NCBI GenBank assembly: GCA_024280835.1
Contig: JAJRPJ010000008.1
Location: 271,730 to 335,729, forward strand
Length of the DNA stretch: 64,000 nt
Origin: Candidatus Zixiibacteriota bacterium
GTDB taxonomy: Bacteria; Zixibacteria; MSB-5A5; GN15; JACZUZ01
Reading direction: 5' to 3'
Below are positions 53,132 to 62,394 of this stretch, piece by piece; positions within the stretch are counted from its first letter, which is position 1; each line of letters begins with the position of its first letter. The translations under genes and the position numbers were made by a program. The notes under the pieces are model-generated. The model was given only the letters and a program-made list of their open reading frames with translations, ran no database searches and was not told the origin of the DNA.

Positions 53132-54292
53132 CTAGTTCATGGAAACAGCATGAATCGCCACGCTCAAATCGGTTAGAGCCAATTGGGCGTTGACATGCTG
53201 ACGTAAGTTGATTCTGGAAGTCGTAAACTTATCAAAAAGGGCATACAAAGCTGGTCCGATTTGAATCACCGAGGAGAGCTTCTGCATGTCTCCGAGCAAA
53301 TCCACATTGGCGACTTTTTCAGATAGTCCCTGATTTATCAAGACCAAATCACGGAGATAATTCTCCCAGAGAGTCAATAGTGTTTCCACTGCGGAGCGAT
53401 TACGCAAATCGACGCTATTACTCAGAACTTGCAAGGCTCCTGGGCCGCTTTCAAGAAATATTGCTTTGAGTGTCAGCCAACCCACCTCGCGAGAGATTTT
53501 CTTGTCTTCCTCGGGAGTTTCCATCTCTTTGACAATCTCCAAAGCCCGCCCCGGTGAACCTTCCGCCAAACGAGCGACAACTCCCGCGCGAGAATCGCTC
53601 AAACCGACACTGTCCTGTAGGTACTGACTAACACTCTGGACACTCAAAGCTGGAAACCGCAAACGCTGACAACGCGAAAGAGCTGTCTCGACGACAGCTT
53701 CGGGGCGAGCGCTAATGAGCGCGAACAAGGTATTCTCTGGTGGCTCTTCTATCATACGTAGCAGTGAATCCACCGCCTGAGGTAACATCTTGTCGACTTC
53801 ATTGAAAACCACCACTCGATAGGCGCCGGGGTTCGGTTTGCGAGAGAGTTTACTTTTTATCGCTCGCGCCCTGTCAATCGAGATTCCACTGACACCTGGC
53901 CAGCGGACGGCATTGAGTGGGTTTTCTTTTTTTGTATTGAGATATGAGGTATTGAACTCGATTTGCTCTTTGGCCTTTTTGGTTGTCGGAGTCGGAAAAA
54001 CCATATGCAAATCTGGAAATGTGCCAGCAAAAACCTGACGGCAGGTCGGGCATTCGCCGCAATACCCACCAAAAACAGTTCGAGTCTTTAGGTTGAGAGT
54101 CTCGCGGTTTTTGCAATTGAGATAGGCGGTCAGAGAAAGAGCGCCGAGCCATTTGCCAACACCAGCAGGACCAAAAAACAATAATGCACTGCCTAAACGA
54201 CTATTGTCGATTGCATTGACCAATGCCCTATCTGGGAAAGAATCAATCAGCAGATTGGATTCGTTTTGATATGGTAACTGAGGCTCTGGCAT
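53132..54292 (-). CDS. holB: DNA polymerase III subunit delta'
   Basis: A 386-residue AAA+ clamp-loader subunit. The P-loop is FFGPAGVGKWLGA, the zinc module GGYCGECPTCRQ, and the sensor region VFNEVDKMLPQAVDSLLRMIEEPPEN is typical of HolB. The P-loop has Trp where Ser/Thr is usual, in keeping with delta' not hydrolysing ATP. Residues ~70-110 contain a charged insertion. The following 154-bp gap carries a short direct repeat (TTTATAGAACAT at 54297 and 54313). Confidence 0.9.
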   Translation of the reverse strand: MPEPQLPYQNESNLLIDSFPDRALVNAIDNSRLGSALLFFGPAGVGKWLGALSLTAYLNCKNRETLNLKTRTVFGGYCGECPTCRQVFAGTFPDLHMVFPTPTTKKAKEQIEFNTSYLNTKKENPLNAVRWPGVSGISIDRARAIKSKLSRKPNPGAYRVVVFNEVDKMLPQAVDSLLRMIEEPPENTLFALISARPEAVVETALSRCQRLRFPALSVQSVSQYLQDSVGLSDSRAGVVARLAEGSPGRALEIVKEMETPEEDKKISREVGWLTLKAIFLESGPGALQVLSNSVDLRNRSAVETLLTLWENYLRDLVLINQGLSEKVANVDLLGDMQKLSSVIQIGPALYALFDKFTTSRINLRQHVNAQLALTDLSVAIHAVSMN

Positions 54293-54446
54293 ATTTTTTA
54301 TAGAACATAGTCTTTATAGAACATTTTTCTTACAGGAAATAAAACGTGGTTGCCGTCTTATATTTCCTAAGATACTTCGTAATGTCCAGTATGACAAACC
54401 CACAGATCAGAAACGCGATAATCAATTCAGATACACAATAAAGAGA

Positions 54447-55709
54447 TTAGTGCAATTGCGTGAAATCCAGCCAACTGATGGGATCAACTGACTCTTTGCC
54501 TTTGCGGATTTCGAATTTCACTAGCCCAGTGGCTGTCACTCCCACTGCTGTGCGCACACTTATAACTTGATCGAGGACAACTTTGATGCGCTCTAGGCCG
54601 CCATAGGTGGTATAGAATCCGTCGTCATGGGCAATTATCACAAATTTTCCATAACCTCGTAAAGAGCCGATATAGGCTATCACACCTTCGGCCACGGCAC
54701 GCACATTGTAGTTTTGCCCACCTTGAATTTCGACCCCTGGAGAGAAGGTCTTCAGATTGGTTACACCATCGGTCTTCCAGCCGAATCCAGTGACAATGCG
54801 GCCTTGAAGCGGTGGTTTGAGTCTTCCTTTTTGGGCGACAAACAGACCAGTGTAACTCGCTTCGGGGCTACTACGCCGTGCTGTATTTTTTTCGCGCTCA
54901 CGCGCTTCAAGCCGAGCCACGAGGCTATTCATGTGCTTGGCCTCTTCGCTCAAATTCAGCAAACGGTCTGCGGCGGTTTCTTTGTCCTTGCGAACTTTTC
55001 CAAGTTTGCTTTTGGACAAATCCCGTTCAGATTTGCGCATACTGGCGCGGGCGGTATTCTTCTTTCTTAAGCTCTCTACTTCGCGCTCAGATTTGCTGAC
55101 TGAGCTAAGATTTGACTGGGCGCTCTTGGCCTGACTGGCAGAGACACCGACTTCATCCAAGCGTAAGGCTCCGATGGCGCTAAAATATGTAGTTTGCCAA
55201 ACAGGAAAACCAGATGGCGAACTCTCGATTTGGCCCAGTGGATTGGACGACCCCAATGAATTGACTTGATCTTGCGAAGCCAAACCTTGCGGAGTTCCAG
55301 AAATATCAAACTCGCTCAAATAGAACGCTTGAATATCACGTTGAAACCTATCGTGCTTTGAAGTCATCAACACTCGGCTGGCCTGCAATTTCGCTTTGGC
55401 GGCAGATTTGTTCTTTCTAAGTCGCCCTAATTTCGCATTGACTTTTTTGATGACATCACGATCCAAAGCTATACGCTCATCGAGATCTTTTAGCTTATTG
55501 AGCAATTTTGATTCATTGTTTCGCAGAGAATCCAGACGCTTTTCAGTTTGATCCAACTCCACCCGAATTTTTGAAAGTTCGGTCTTCTTAGCTTTGACAT
55601 TCTTGCTGGAAGACTGCGCGCCAACAGTTGAACCTAGAGCCGTCACTATCAGCGTCAGAGACAATATTAGCCAGTTATGAACTTTCCTTTTGGGTTTGGA
55701 GACATTCAT
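54447..55709 (-). CDS. EnvC-like murein hydrolase activator (coiled coil and degenerate M23 domain)
   Basis: A 420-residue exported protein. After a signal peptide (WLILSLTLIVTALGSTVGAQ) come two long coiled-coil stretches (residues ~35-110 and ~190-270) and a C-terminal LytM/M23 domain (GRIVTGFGWKTDGVTN ... FVIIAHDDGFYTTYGGL). The M23 zinc ligands are missing: the H-x3-D region reads FSPGVEIQ and the final HxH is YGG. EnvC of E. coli is likewise a non-catalytic activator of amidases controlled by FtsEX. ftsX and ftsE lie directly upstream, so this is the periplasmic output of that system. Confidence 0.88.
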   Translation of the reverse strand: MNVSKPKRKVHNWLILSLTLIVTALGSTVGAQSSSKNVKAKKTELSKIRVELDQTEKRLDSLRNNESKLLNKLKDLDERIALDRDVIKKVNAKLGRLRKNKSAAKAKLQASRVLMTSKHDRFQRDIQAFYLSEFDISGTPQGLASQDQVNSLGSSNPLGQIESSPSGFPVWQTTYFSAIGALRLDEVGVSASQAKSAQSNLSSVSKSEREVESLRKKNTARASMRKSERDLSKSKLGKVRKDKETAADRLLNLSEEAKHMNSLVARLEAREREKNTARRSSPEASYTGLFVAQKGRLKPPLQGRIVTGFGWKTDGVTNLKTFSPGVEIQGGQNYNVRAVAEGVIAYIGSLRGYGKFVIIAHDDGFYTTYGGLERIKVVLDQVISVRTAVGVTATGLVKFEIRKGKESVDPISWLDFTQLH

Positions 55710-55734
55710 ACTTCTTTGTTAGTCCTGCAAAAAA

Positions 55735-56595
55735 TCATTTCGAGGAAACACGCGACCCGCTGACTGCGAAAAGCGCTCCTATCAATCCAACAATAGTTGA
55801 CGCAAGAATCATTAGTCCCATTTCTTCATAACTTGGTAATGATGACTCGACATTGACTAGGCGCCATTTGTTTTGCGCGATGAGTATCACGCCCCAACTA
55901 AACGCCGCCGAGAGTGCAGTTAGTGTCACTCCTTCAACGATATATGGCAGACCCAAAAACCAAGAGCCTGCGCCCAGCAAACGCATTTGCCGGAAATGCC
56001 CAGTTTTGGCGCGAATCACAAGACCAACTAACAAGGCCGCATTGAGTGAAACTCCCGCAAAAATACCTAACATCACAAACCACAAAATACGTCCAGCGCG
56101 ATCACGGTTCTCGGTCGCTGATTGTATCCATTGCCGATTGTAACTGACTTGTGTTACGCCTGTCCAACTGGAGAAACGTCCATTGAGTTCTGATAAAAAC
56201 TCCACTGAAGGACTGCCCCGCTCAAAATGAATCTGAATTGAACGTGGCAGAGGGTTGATGGTGTCACTAATCAGGAAATCGGCGCCCAATTTTTCGGCTA
56301 GTCTCGCGCGGGCTTTGTCTTTATCGAGCGCAATGACTTTGGCGATGCCTGTCCCTGCTTGTATCTCCTGCGCGTGGGCCAAAAAGTCAGCCTCAGAAAC
56401 AGAGTCAATAAAGAAAACCTCCATTGTCAATTCGGAGAAAAGGTCGTCATAGTAATTCTCAATGACATGTGAACCAATCCAAACCATATTGAAGAGCGTG
56501 AACAACAATGTGGAGACAAACAATGATCCCAAATGCGCCAAAGGCGAACGCCGTAAATTGCGCCCAAACTCCGACAAAAAATATCCTCCACTCAT
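55735..56595 (-). CDS. ftsX: Cell division protein FtsX
   Basis: A 286-residue membrane protein with four transmembrane helices and one periplasmic loop (residues ~45-165) that in known systems binds EnvC-type hydrolase activators. The N-terminal SEFGRNLRRSPLAHLGSLF and the C-terminal FRQMRLLGAGSWFLGLPY / VEGVTLTALSAAFSWG segments are typical. It lies between ftsE and the EnvC-like gene in that order. The partner ATPase has lost its catalytic motifs, so how this FtsX is driven is an open question. Confidence 0.92.
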   Translation of the reverse strand: MSGGYFLSEFGRNLRRSPLAHLGSLFVSTLLFTLFNMVWIGSHVIENYYDDLFSELTMEVFFIDSVSEADFLAHAQEIQAGTGIAKVIALDKDKARARLAEKLGADFLISDTINPLPRSIQIHFERGSPSVEFLSELNGRFSSWTGVTQVSYNRQWIQSATENRDRAGRILWFVMLGIFAGVSLNAALLVGLVIRAKTGHFRQMRLLGAGSWFLGLPYIVEGVTLTALSAAFSWGVILIAQNKWRLVNVESSLPSYEEMGLMILASTIVGLIGALFAVSGSRVSSK

Positions 56596-56674
56596 AACTA
56601 TACGCGTCCTCTTAGATGTCTTTTATTTGGTATAACACTTCAAATTACTTTTTGTAAATCAAGATTCCGAGACA

Positions 56675-57472
56675 TTACTCGGAAACATTCTTCCCAAAAG
56701 CGCCTCTATCGAAACCACTACTGTCGACTTCCTTTTCAGGAGCGCCCTCTCTTGGAGTTGAATCACTCTTTGGGACTTCTACTTTGGAAGCGCCGCTTTG
56801 AAATGCCCCACTTTGGAAAGCCCCTGTGTATTCATGAAAAAACAAGGCAGTCGAGCCAGTGATTGTTAGTCGTTTGAAATATTCGACAATTACGGCGCTC
56901 CAACGTGAATCGAGTCCGCTAAGCGGCGCTTCAAGAATCAGCAATTCGGGATCATGAGTTAGTGCACGAGCAATCAAAGTAACTCGCCGTTCAGTCGAAC
57001 CTAGTTGTGCGACTGGCTCATCAAGTAAAGCCTCAAGATGTAAAGCCTCACTAATCCTTTCTATTCGCAACTGGGTTTGCTTGCGTCCCAAATTGCGCAC
57101 CATGCAGGGCAAAGCTAGGTTTTGGGCAACATTCAAATCTGATATCAAGTCGAATTCACCGCCGACAACGCCCAGCCTGCGGCGAAGCTTTAGAATTTCA
57201 CGTTTGCTGATTGAACCGAGGTCATGGCCTAGGACAGTCACGGCTCCGCGAGGAGGTCTCTTCCGGCCAACCAAATAGCGGAGCAACACAGCCACTGTTC
57301 TGGCGCTCAAGGAATTGACAGTAGTTAATGTCCCAATGGCAATAGAAATCCCTTTCGGCTGTGCGCCTCCTGATGCTCCAGCCGAGCGTTGCTCTTCTTC
57401 AGTTGAACTGAGTTCGCGCAGAAAATCAGGGCTAATTTCGATTATTGTTTGGGATTCTGAGGTATTTTCCAT
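56675..57472 (-). CDS. ftsE: FtsE-like ABC protein without catalytic ATPase motifs (pseudo-ATPase)
   Basis: A 265-residue protein aligned over its length with FtsE (GHDLGSISKREILKLRRRLGVV, LNVAQNLALPC, ARALTHDPELLILE). Every catalytic motif is altered. The Walker A position (residues 51-60) reads TVNSLSARTV with no GKS/T; the Q-loop lacks Gln (GVVGGEFDL); the signature LSGGQ is LGSTER; Walker B has Glu for Asp and Ala for the catalytic Glu (LLILEAPLSGLD). Only the H-loop His213 remains. The N-terminal ~40 residues are Ser/Glu-rich and the C-terminal ~50 contain repeats (SGAFQSGA) and look disordered. The frame is intact between ftsX and the upstream gap, so it is kept as a protein, not a decaying gene. 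Probable structural partner of FtsX. Confidence 0.85.
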   Translation of the reverse strand: MENTSESQTIIEISPDFLRELSSTEEEQRSAGASGGAQPKGISIAIGTLTTVNSLSARTVAVLLRYLVGRKRPPRGAVTVLGHDLGSISKREILKLRRRLGVVGGEFDLISDLNVAQNLALPCMVRNLGRKQTQLRIERISEALHLEALLDEPVAQLGSTERRVTLIARALTHDPELLILEAPLSGLDSRWSAVIVEYFKRLTITGSTALFFHEYTGAFQSGAFQSGASKVEVPKSDSTPREGAPEKEVDSSGFDRGAFGKNVSE

Positions 57473-57954
57473 CGTTTGTTTCTTTTAGTCTTCTTCAGCT
57501 AATTTCTTGGGCTTGGCGCTTTGCTCAAGCTCTCTAAAACCAACAACCAGCAGTATCGTAAGTTGGCGCTGTTCAATGTTTGAACTTTTGGCGCAAAAAT
57601 GATATGCTTCACCATTGGTTGATAGCTAATTATCGAATCTTATCAAGCAATCAACTATCATATGTACAATCTAAGTCATTCTCTGGTTGTATAAGAGATA
57701 ATACTTTCCTGACCAACTTATGTCTCTAAACTCAGCAGTCAGGCCGATAACTGTAACACAGAACGGAATCTACGACCAAGAACAATAATTGTTTTGAAAG
57801 CATTCTCTGAAACAAACATCCATAAGTAAAAAACCGAACCCACTGACTAAGACGATGACTCCCACGGCTAGCCGTCTCGGAGCCATTAACCTAATTGCGT
57901 CTGTGGGCGCAACAATTAAGAGAAACCCTAGCGCCAGCTAAAGGCAAGTCAAAA
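57473..57954. other. 482-bp divergent intergenic region between ftsE and a Ycf48-like gene
   Basis: No gene recognised. An inverted repeat GTTCAA-TGT-TTGAAC lies at 57571-57585, about 100 bp upstream of ftsE, and ttggcgc occurs three times between 57511 and 57593. The plus-strand frame from 57895 to 57954 is judged untranslated. Confidence 0.45.
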
Positions 57955-59031
57955 ATGAATAGAGAGCAATCTTACCGAAGCCCAAGACTATTTTCTAAGT
58001 TATTGTCTGAATCAAATCTAAGCGCAAGCGCCATATTGGGCGCGGTTTTCAGTGGATTTATCATCTGTGCTACTTTGCTATCAAACAATGTTCAAGCCCA
58101 ATACGAAAAATCAGACTGGCGCGAACTGACAACAAATTCAGATGTCGAGTTCACTGGCGCTTCGATATTTTCGCTAGCCACCACATTATTCGTCGATGAT
58201 CAGGGCTTTTTGTGGGATACTTGGGATACAGCTATGACGCTGAAGCCACATTACTTGGATGTCATAAATTCGAAGCGTGAGCCTTTGAAGTCGGTGCGCT
58301 TCACTGATGTGGCCTATAATACCGATTCGAGCGGATTCATCTGCGGCGAACAGGGAGTTCTCCTGCAAACCAAAGATTGGGGTCGCAATTGGAAACAAAG
58401 ATATTTCAAGAATCTCGATTTACTATATTTTTATGATATACACTTCATCAACCGCAATCAGGGTGTTCTGATCGGCGTCTCAGGGAGTGATTCTCTACGT
58501 TTTAAGGGAATAATCTACCGCACTGATGATGGCGGTGACACTTGGACCGAAGTGACAGGCGTGCAAGGCATGGGCTTTTCACGAGTTAGCTATAACTTCG
58601 AAAGCAAGCAACTGGTCATCACCGCTATCGGTTCGATTCTGATATCAGATGACAAGGGTAAGACCTGGCAAACGGTAGTTTTGCCAGAAGGAGATTTGGT
58701 TCGCGCGACAGATATCAATGGTGATTATGGAATCGCGGTGGGTATGAATGGCCGTCTTTTGCTTTCGGAAGATGGCGGCCAAAAGTGGAAAGACGCTAAG
58801 TCGCCGACAGAGTCTAATCTGTTGAACATATCTCGGTATGCCATAGGCTATTGGTATATTGTCGGCGAAGAAGGCGAAGTTTGGAAAACAGTTGATTTTG
58901 GCAAGACCTGGACAGATATGCGAATCAATAAAAAGATTAAGCTCAACGGAGTCAAGCGAATGGGTCCAAGGTTGGTTGTTTGGGGAGACGACGGAACAAT
59001 TATGGTTCGCGGACTCGGCGGCAGAAAATAA
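57955..59031 (+). CDS. Ycf48-like BNR/beta-propeller exported protein
   Basis: A 358-residue protein with a signal peptide (ASAILGAVFSGFIICATLL ... NNVQAQ) and repeated photosynthesis-assembly/BNR motifs such as GFICGEQGVLLQTKDWGRNWK, YRTDDGGDTWTEV, ILISDDKGKTWQTV and WKTVDFGKTWTDM. Such propellers are common in FCB bacteria as surface or periplasmic proteins; no photosynthetic role is implied. ATG 57955 is chosen because it opens a normal signal peptide; an earlier TTG at 57895 adds 20 unlikely residues. It stands alone on the plus strand and converges with rho. Confidence 0.82.
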   Translation: MNREQSYRSPRLFSKLLSESNLSASAILGAVFSGFIICATLLSNNVQAQYEKSDWRELTTNSDVEFTGASIFSLATTLFVDDQGFLWDTWDTAMTLKPHYLDVINSKREPLKSVRFTDVAYNTDSSGFICGEQGVLLQTKDWGRNWKQRYFKNLDLLYFYDIHFINRNQGVLIGVSGSDSLRFKGIIYRTDDGGDTWTEVTGVQGMGFSRVSYNFESKQLVITAIGSILISDDKGKTWQTVVLPEGDLVRATDINGDYGIAVGMNGRLLLSEDGGQKWKDAKSPTESNLLNISRYAIGYWYIVGEEGEVWKTVDFGKTWTDMRINKKIKLNGVKRMGPRLVVWGDDGTIMVRGLGGRK

Positions 59032-59074
59032 TCAGAGGAAACTTACCCTCAAATTAGCATAAGCGCCTACTTTG

Positions 59075-59097
59075 CCCCCCATTCCTCGGGGGGGGGC
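59075..59097. other. G/C-run hairpin between convergent genes
   Basis: GCCCCCC (59075-59081) faces eight G and a C (59089-59097) across a 7-base loop. A strong hairpin without T-tract; it may help separate the convergent transcripts of the propeller gene and rho. Confidence 0.45.
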
Positions 59098-59207
59098 TAT
59101 TAGCAACCCGAAACTCATAGCGCCTATACTGCGGACGGCGGTGCAGACTATTGTCTGTAGCAGTGAATTATCTCTTGGGCGACTTCCAAGATTCAAAGAG
59201 ATAATAA

Positions 59208-60641
59208 TTAGTTCTTCATTGAGGACAAGAAAGCGTCGTTGGTCTTGGATTTTTTCATACGGTCACGTAGGAACTCCATTGCCTCAATCGGGTTCATCTC
59301 GGAGAGGAACTTTCTCAATATCCAGATTTTCTGTAAATTATCAGGAGTTAACAGAAGTTCTTCTTTTCGGGTAGAACTACGGTTGATATCAATCGCAGGA
59401 TAAATACGGCGATCACCGAGACGTCTATCGAGCACCAATTCCATATTACCAGTTCCTTTGAACTCTTCAAAGATAACTTCATCCATACGTGAGCCTGTTT
59501 CAATCAAAGCGGTGGCGATGATAGTCAATGAACCACCGTTTTCGACATTACGCGCAGCGCCGAAGAATCTCTTAGGTCTGTGAAGCGCATTTGAATCAAC
59601 ACCACCTGAGAGAATTTTGCCTGAATGAGGCACAACCGAGTTGTGCGCTCTGGCCAAACGAGTCAATGAATCCAGCAAAATCACAACATCATGACCATGC
59701 TCCACCAAACGTTTGGCTTTGGCTGTTACCATATCGGCAACTTGCACATGACGCTCGGCGGGCTCATCGAAGGTTGATGAAATAACTTCTCCGATGACTG
59801 TCTTTTTCATATCTGTGACTTCTTCAGGACGCTCATCTATCAAAAGAACAATCAATTTGACATCGGGATGATTTGTCGAAATCGCATTGGCAATTTGCTG
59901 TAGAATAATTGTCTTACCAGCTTTTGGCGGTGAAGTAATCAAACCACGCTGACCACGTCCAATCGGGCAGAGCAAATCCATGATTCTACCAGTCAATTCC
60001 CCTGGCTCAGTTTCTAGAGCGAAGGCATGGTCGGCATAAAGCGGAGTCAAGTTATCAAAGTGAATCTTATGCTTGGAGATTTCTGGTTCTTGATAGTTGA
60101 TTGATTCAATTTTCAGGAGTGCAAAATAGCGTTCGGAATCTTTCGGTGGACGAACCTGCCCTGCAACAGTGTCACCTGTGCTTAAGTCAAAGCGTTTGAT
60201 TTGTGATGGCGAGACATAAATATCATCTGGGCCGGGCAAGTAGTTGTAATTCGGTGAACGCAGGAACCCGTAACCCTCATCAAGAATCTCAAGCGCTCCT
60301 TCAGCGTAGAGCATCCCAGATTGCGTAGTATGCGCTTCCATAATTTTAAATATCAGCTCCGACTTTCTCAAACCAGAGACCCCAGGAATCCCAAGACTCT
60401 CGGCCGTCTTAAGCAATTCCGCTATCGTTTTCGCTTTTAAGTCCACTGCTTCTGTGTTTGCCATCTTACCGTTCCCTGGAGTGGCGCTTTTTGGCGCCGC
60501 GTTTTGTTGAGGTCGTGGGCCACGCTTGGCTTCCGAGCCACTGCCCGACCTATTATTACTATTGTTGCGGTTCGTTCGCGATGAGCTGTTTCTTGTCTTT
60601 GATGACGAACCAGAGTTCTGATCTTTTGTTCTAACTGCCAT
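59208..60641 (-). CDS. rho: Transcription termination factor Rho
   Basis: A 477-residue hexameric RNA helicase. The N-terminal ~65 residues are Ser/Asn/Arg-rich and probably disordered RNA-binding sequence. Then come Rho_N ([20 protein letters not shown]), the cold-shock-like RNA domain ([22 protein letters not shown]) and the ATPase domain with P-loop [13 protein letters not shown], Walker [17 protein letters not shown] and the Q-loop region [23 protein letters not shown] 60641 is used; the frame upstream to a TTG adds 20 residues without support. rsfS lies upstream on the same strand. Confidence 0.95.
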   Translation of the reverse strand: MAVRTKDQNSGSSSKTRNSSSRTNRNNSNNRSGSGSEAKRGPRPQQNAAPKSATPGNGKMANTEAVDLKAKTIAELLKTAESLGIPGVSGLRKSELIFKIMEAHTTQSGMLYAEGALEILDEGYGFLRSPNYNYLPGPDDIYVSPSQIKRFDLSTGDTVAGQVRPPKDSERYFALLKIESINYQEPEISKHKIHFDNLTPLYADHAFALETEPGELTGRIMDLLCPIGRGQRGLITSPPKAGKTIILQQIANAISTNHPDVKLIVLLIDERPEEVTDMKKTVIGEVISSTFDEPAERHVQVADMVTAKAKRLVEHGHDVVILLDSLTRLARAHNSVVPHSGKILSGGVDSNALHRPKRFFGAARNVENGGSLTIIATALIETGSRMDEVIFEEFKGTGNMELVLDRRLGDRRIYPAIDINRSSTRKEELLLTPDNLQKIWILRKFLSEMNPIEAMEFLRDRMKKSKTNDAFLSSMKN

Positions 60642-60801
60642 TTTGGTATTCTTTTCTATGAGCGCTGTCTGTGTTGTCGCGCGAGTTGTGTAATCTTGCA
60701 ATTCTCAAATATTAGCATTTGCAAAACCAATTCAATTTTTCTGTGATTAGTCTGTATTACTTGTTTCTTCTGGGGTGTGAAACGCCTTCATGAGGTCGCT
60801 A

Positions 60802-61221
60802 TTAGCCGGAGGCCTCACCAAACTGCAGGCCTTGCCCATCCTCTTCACTTGAATCATCAAATGGAACTTCGGGAGCATCACCCCATAATTTCTCCAATGA
60901 ATAAAACTCACGAACTGGTTCTAAGAAGATATGCGCAACTACATCAAAGTAGTCAAGCAAAATCCAGCGCCCTTCCTGCATACCTTCTTTGACAGTAGCT
61001 TGAACGCCCTCTCTCGATAATTCATCGGAAATAAAGGACCCTATCGCATTTACGTGCATCGTTGCATCACCTGAGATAATGACAAAATAGTCTGTCACAC
61101 TCGATATTCCCTGTAAATCCAAGATCTTGATCTTGAAACCCTTCTTGGAAAGAGCTATTTCGGCGATGCGTATCGCCAAATCCTGTGCTTTTGTATTCAA
61201 ATCAATTCTCTCACAAGACAT
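60802..61221 (-). CDS. rsfS: Ribosomal silencing factor RsfS
   Basis: A 139-residue protein of the RsfS/Iojap family that binds uL14 and blocks subunit joining. Family sequence is clear in KILDLQGISSVTDYFVIISG and EGMQEGRWILLDYFDVVAHIF, and FLEPVREFYSLEKLWGDAP. The C-terminal acidic tail (DDSSEEDGQG) is a small extension. ATG 61221 is preferred to the TTG three bases earlier. Gene order LytR_C-rsfS is common. Confidence 0.93.
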   Translation of the reverse strand: MSCERIDLNTKAQDLAIRIAEIALSKKGFKIKILDLQGISSVTDYFVIISGDATMHVNAIGSFISDELSREGVQATVKEGMQEGRWILLDYFDVVAHIFLEPVREFYSLEKLWGDAPEVPFDDSSEEDGQGLQFGEASG

Positions 61222-61520
61222 CAATGTCTTTATGCCGCATCCTAATTCTTCGCTCTAGCAAATCTGGGGTTACGTGAATTCAGTCTTGCCAATAGTATTC
61301 CCGAATCCTCTTTCAAAGAGAACTAACGATTTCTACTGGCCGACCAAATTATCCTGTAAAGGAAAATTGCAACTGGGATTGCTACTTCTTGAGAAACGCC
61401 GCGATTATCTGTAAAAAGCTATGCTCGCGAAAACCATACTCTCGAATCCATATTCTTTGAAGATATGAAGCGCTAAACCGTAGAGCGCCTTGGGAGGCTT
61501 GAATACCGATTGGTGGGGTT
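61222..61520. other. 299-bp gap between the LytR_C gene and rsfS
   Basis: No gene, RNA or convincing promoter recognised. The minus-strand region just after the LytR_C stop shows no clear terminator. Confidence 0.4.
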
Positions 61521-62015
61521 TTACTTCAGGAACTTGTCCCGATAATCCTTCCCGACCACCAGTGTTACCTGGATTGAACGGTAGTTGTCCTCTAAGGGCG
61601 CGTAGATAATATCGTCACGATACAAACCAAGCTGGTCTGCCAGCAATTTTGTGTCTTCAACACGTTGGGTGCGAGAGATGAGAAATGACTTCTCGATGTC
61701 GTACACGGTGAAATTGTCAACATTGACGATGGAGACCTCCAAAGGAAGCCTGACACGAGACTTAAGCGCCTCAGCGACTTTGTTGGCTGAGCCACGTTCC
61801 CCACAACCATTGAGAATCTGCACACGCAGAGTCACTTCGGGAACGGGACGAGTCTTGCTGACACCTGTTGATACTTTTGCTGCGAAACTAGCGGCGTAAA
61901 CTACTGCCAACGCAAACCCGATGACAATCATCGTTTCCAGAGCGCGGGACACCAGTCCTGACGATACACGTTTTCTTGACGCTGTGAGATTCCCCTTTCG
62001 CGGTTTTCTTACCAT
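61521..62015 (-). CDS. LytR C-terminal domain protein, membrane anchored
   Basis: A 164-residue protein with a short basic cytoplasmic N terminus (MVRKPRKGNLTASRKR), one transmembrane helix (TMIVIGFALAVVYAASFAA) and an extracytoplasmic LytR_C domain (VTLRVQILNGCGERGSANKV ... DDIIYAPLEDNYRSIQVTLVVG). The domain occurs alone beside rsfS in many bacteria and is of unknown function, presumably envelope related. ATG 62015 is preferred; the frame extends to 62129 but the added sequence is unlike family N termini. Confidence 0.85.
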   Translation of the reverse strand: MVRKPRKGNLTASRKRVSSGLVSRALETMIVIGFALAVVYAASFAAKVSTGVSKTRPVPEVTLRVQILNGCGERGSANKVAEALKSRVRLPLEVSIVNVDNFTVYDIEKSFLISRTQRVEDTKLLADQLGLYRDDIIYAPLEDNYRSIQVTLVVGKDYRDKFLK

Positions 62016-62394
62016 AGACGCAGAGTGAGTGTATGCGCCCAACTTTAGCAACTTAAAAATCAAATTATCTGTACAAATCTTCTTTGAAACGTTCTTCTTA
62101 CTTAAAAAAACTATCCGCTGGGCAAACATACGACACTTGCAAAACGAGCTTTGTTGTATTGTGTTTTGGAAAAATCGTTACCGAAAAATAACGGCCAACA
62201 ATTCAAAGAGAATGAGATGTTGAGAATGAGATGTTAATCTGGGATTGTTCTCGAAAGTCAACGAGCAACCAACGAAACCGTCACTAGTAATATCTAATAC
62301 TTCTATCACCAATTTGGTCTGGGATTTTGAACATCCAACGCGTGTTATTTAACACACTAAAACCTACTTACAACAATAATTCCCCTGCTAAGTA
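62016..62394. other. 379-bp intergenic region upstream of the LytR_C gene
   Basis: AT-rich, no gene recognised. A small palindrome GTGTTA-TT-TAACAC at 62342-62355 lies just after the preceding gene's stop and may be part of a weak terminator or a protein site. Confidence 0.45.

Noticed and set aside
56675-57472. Sequencing error or frameshift as the cause of the missing FtsE motifs
   Set aside because: Alignment to FtsE continues in one frame on both sides of every lost motif, and all motifs are changed by substitution.
59168-59204. Terminator of rho from the TTATCTCTT/AAGAGATAA stem
   Set aside because: The stem is A/T-rich and is not followed by a T-tract on either strand; not strong enough to annotate.
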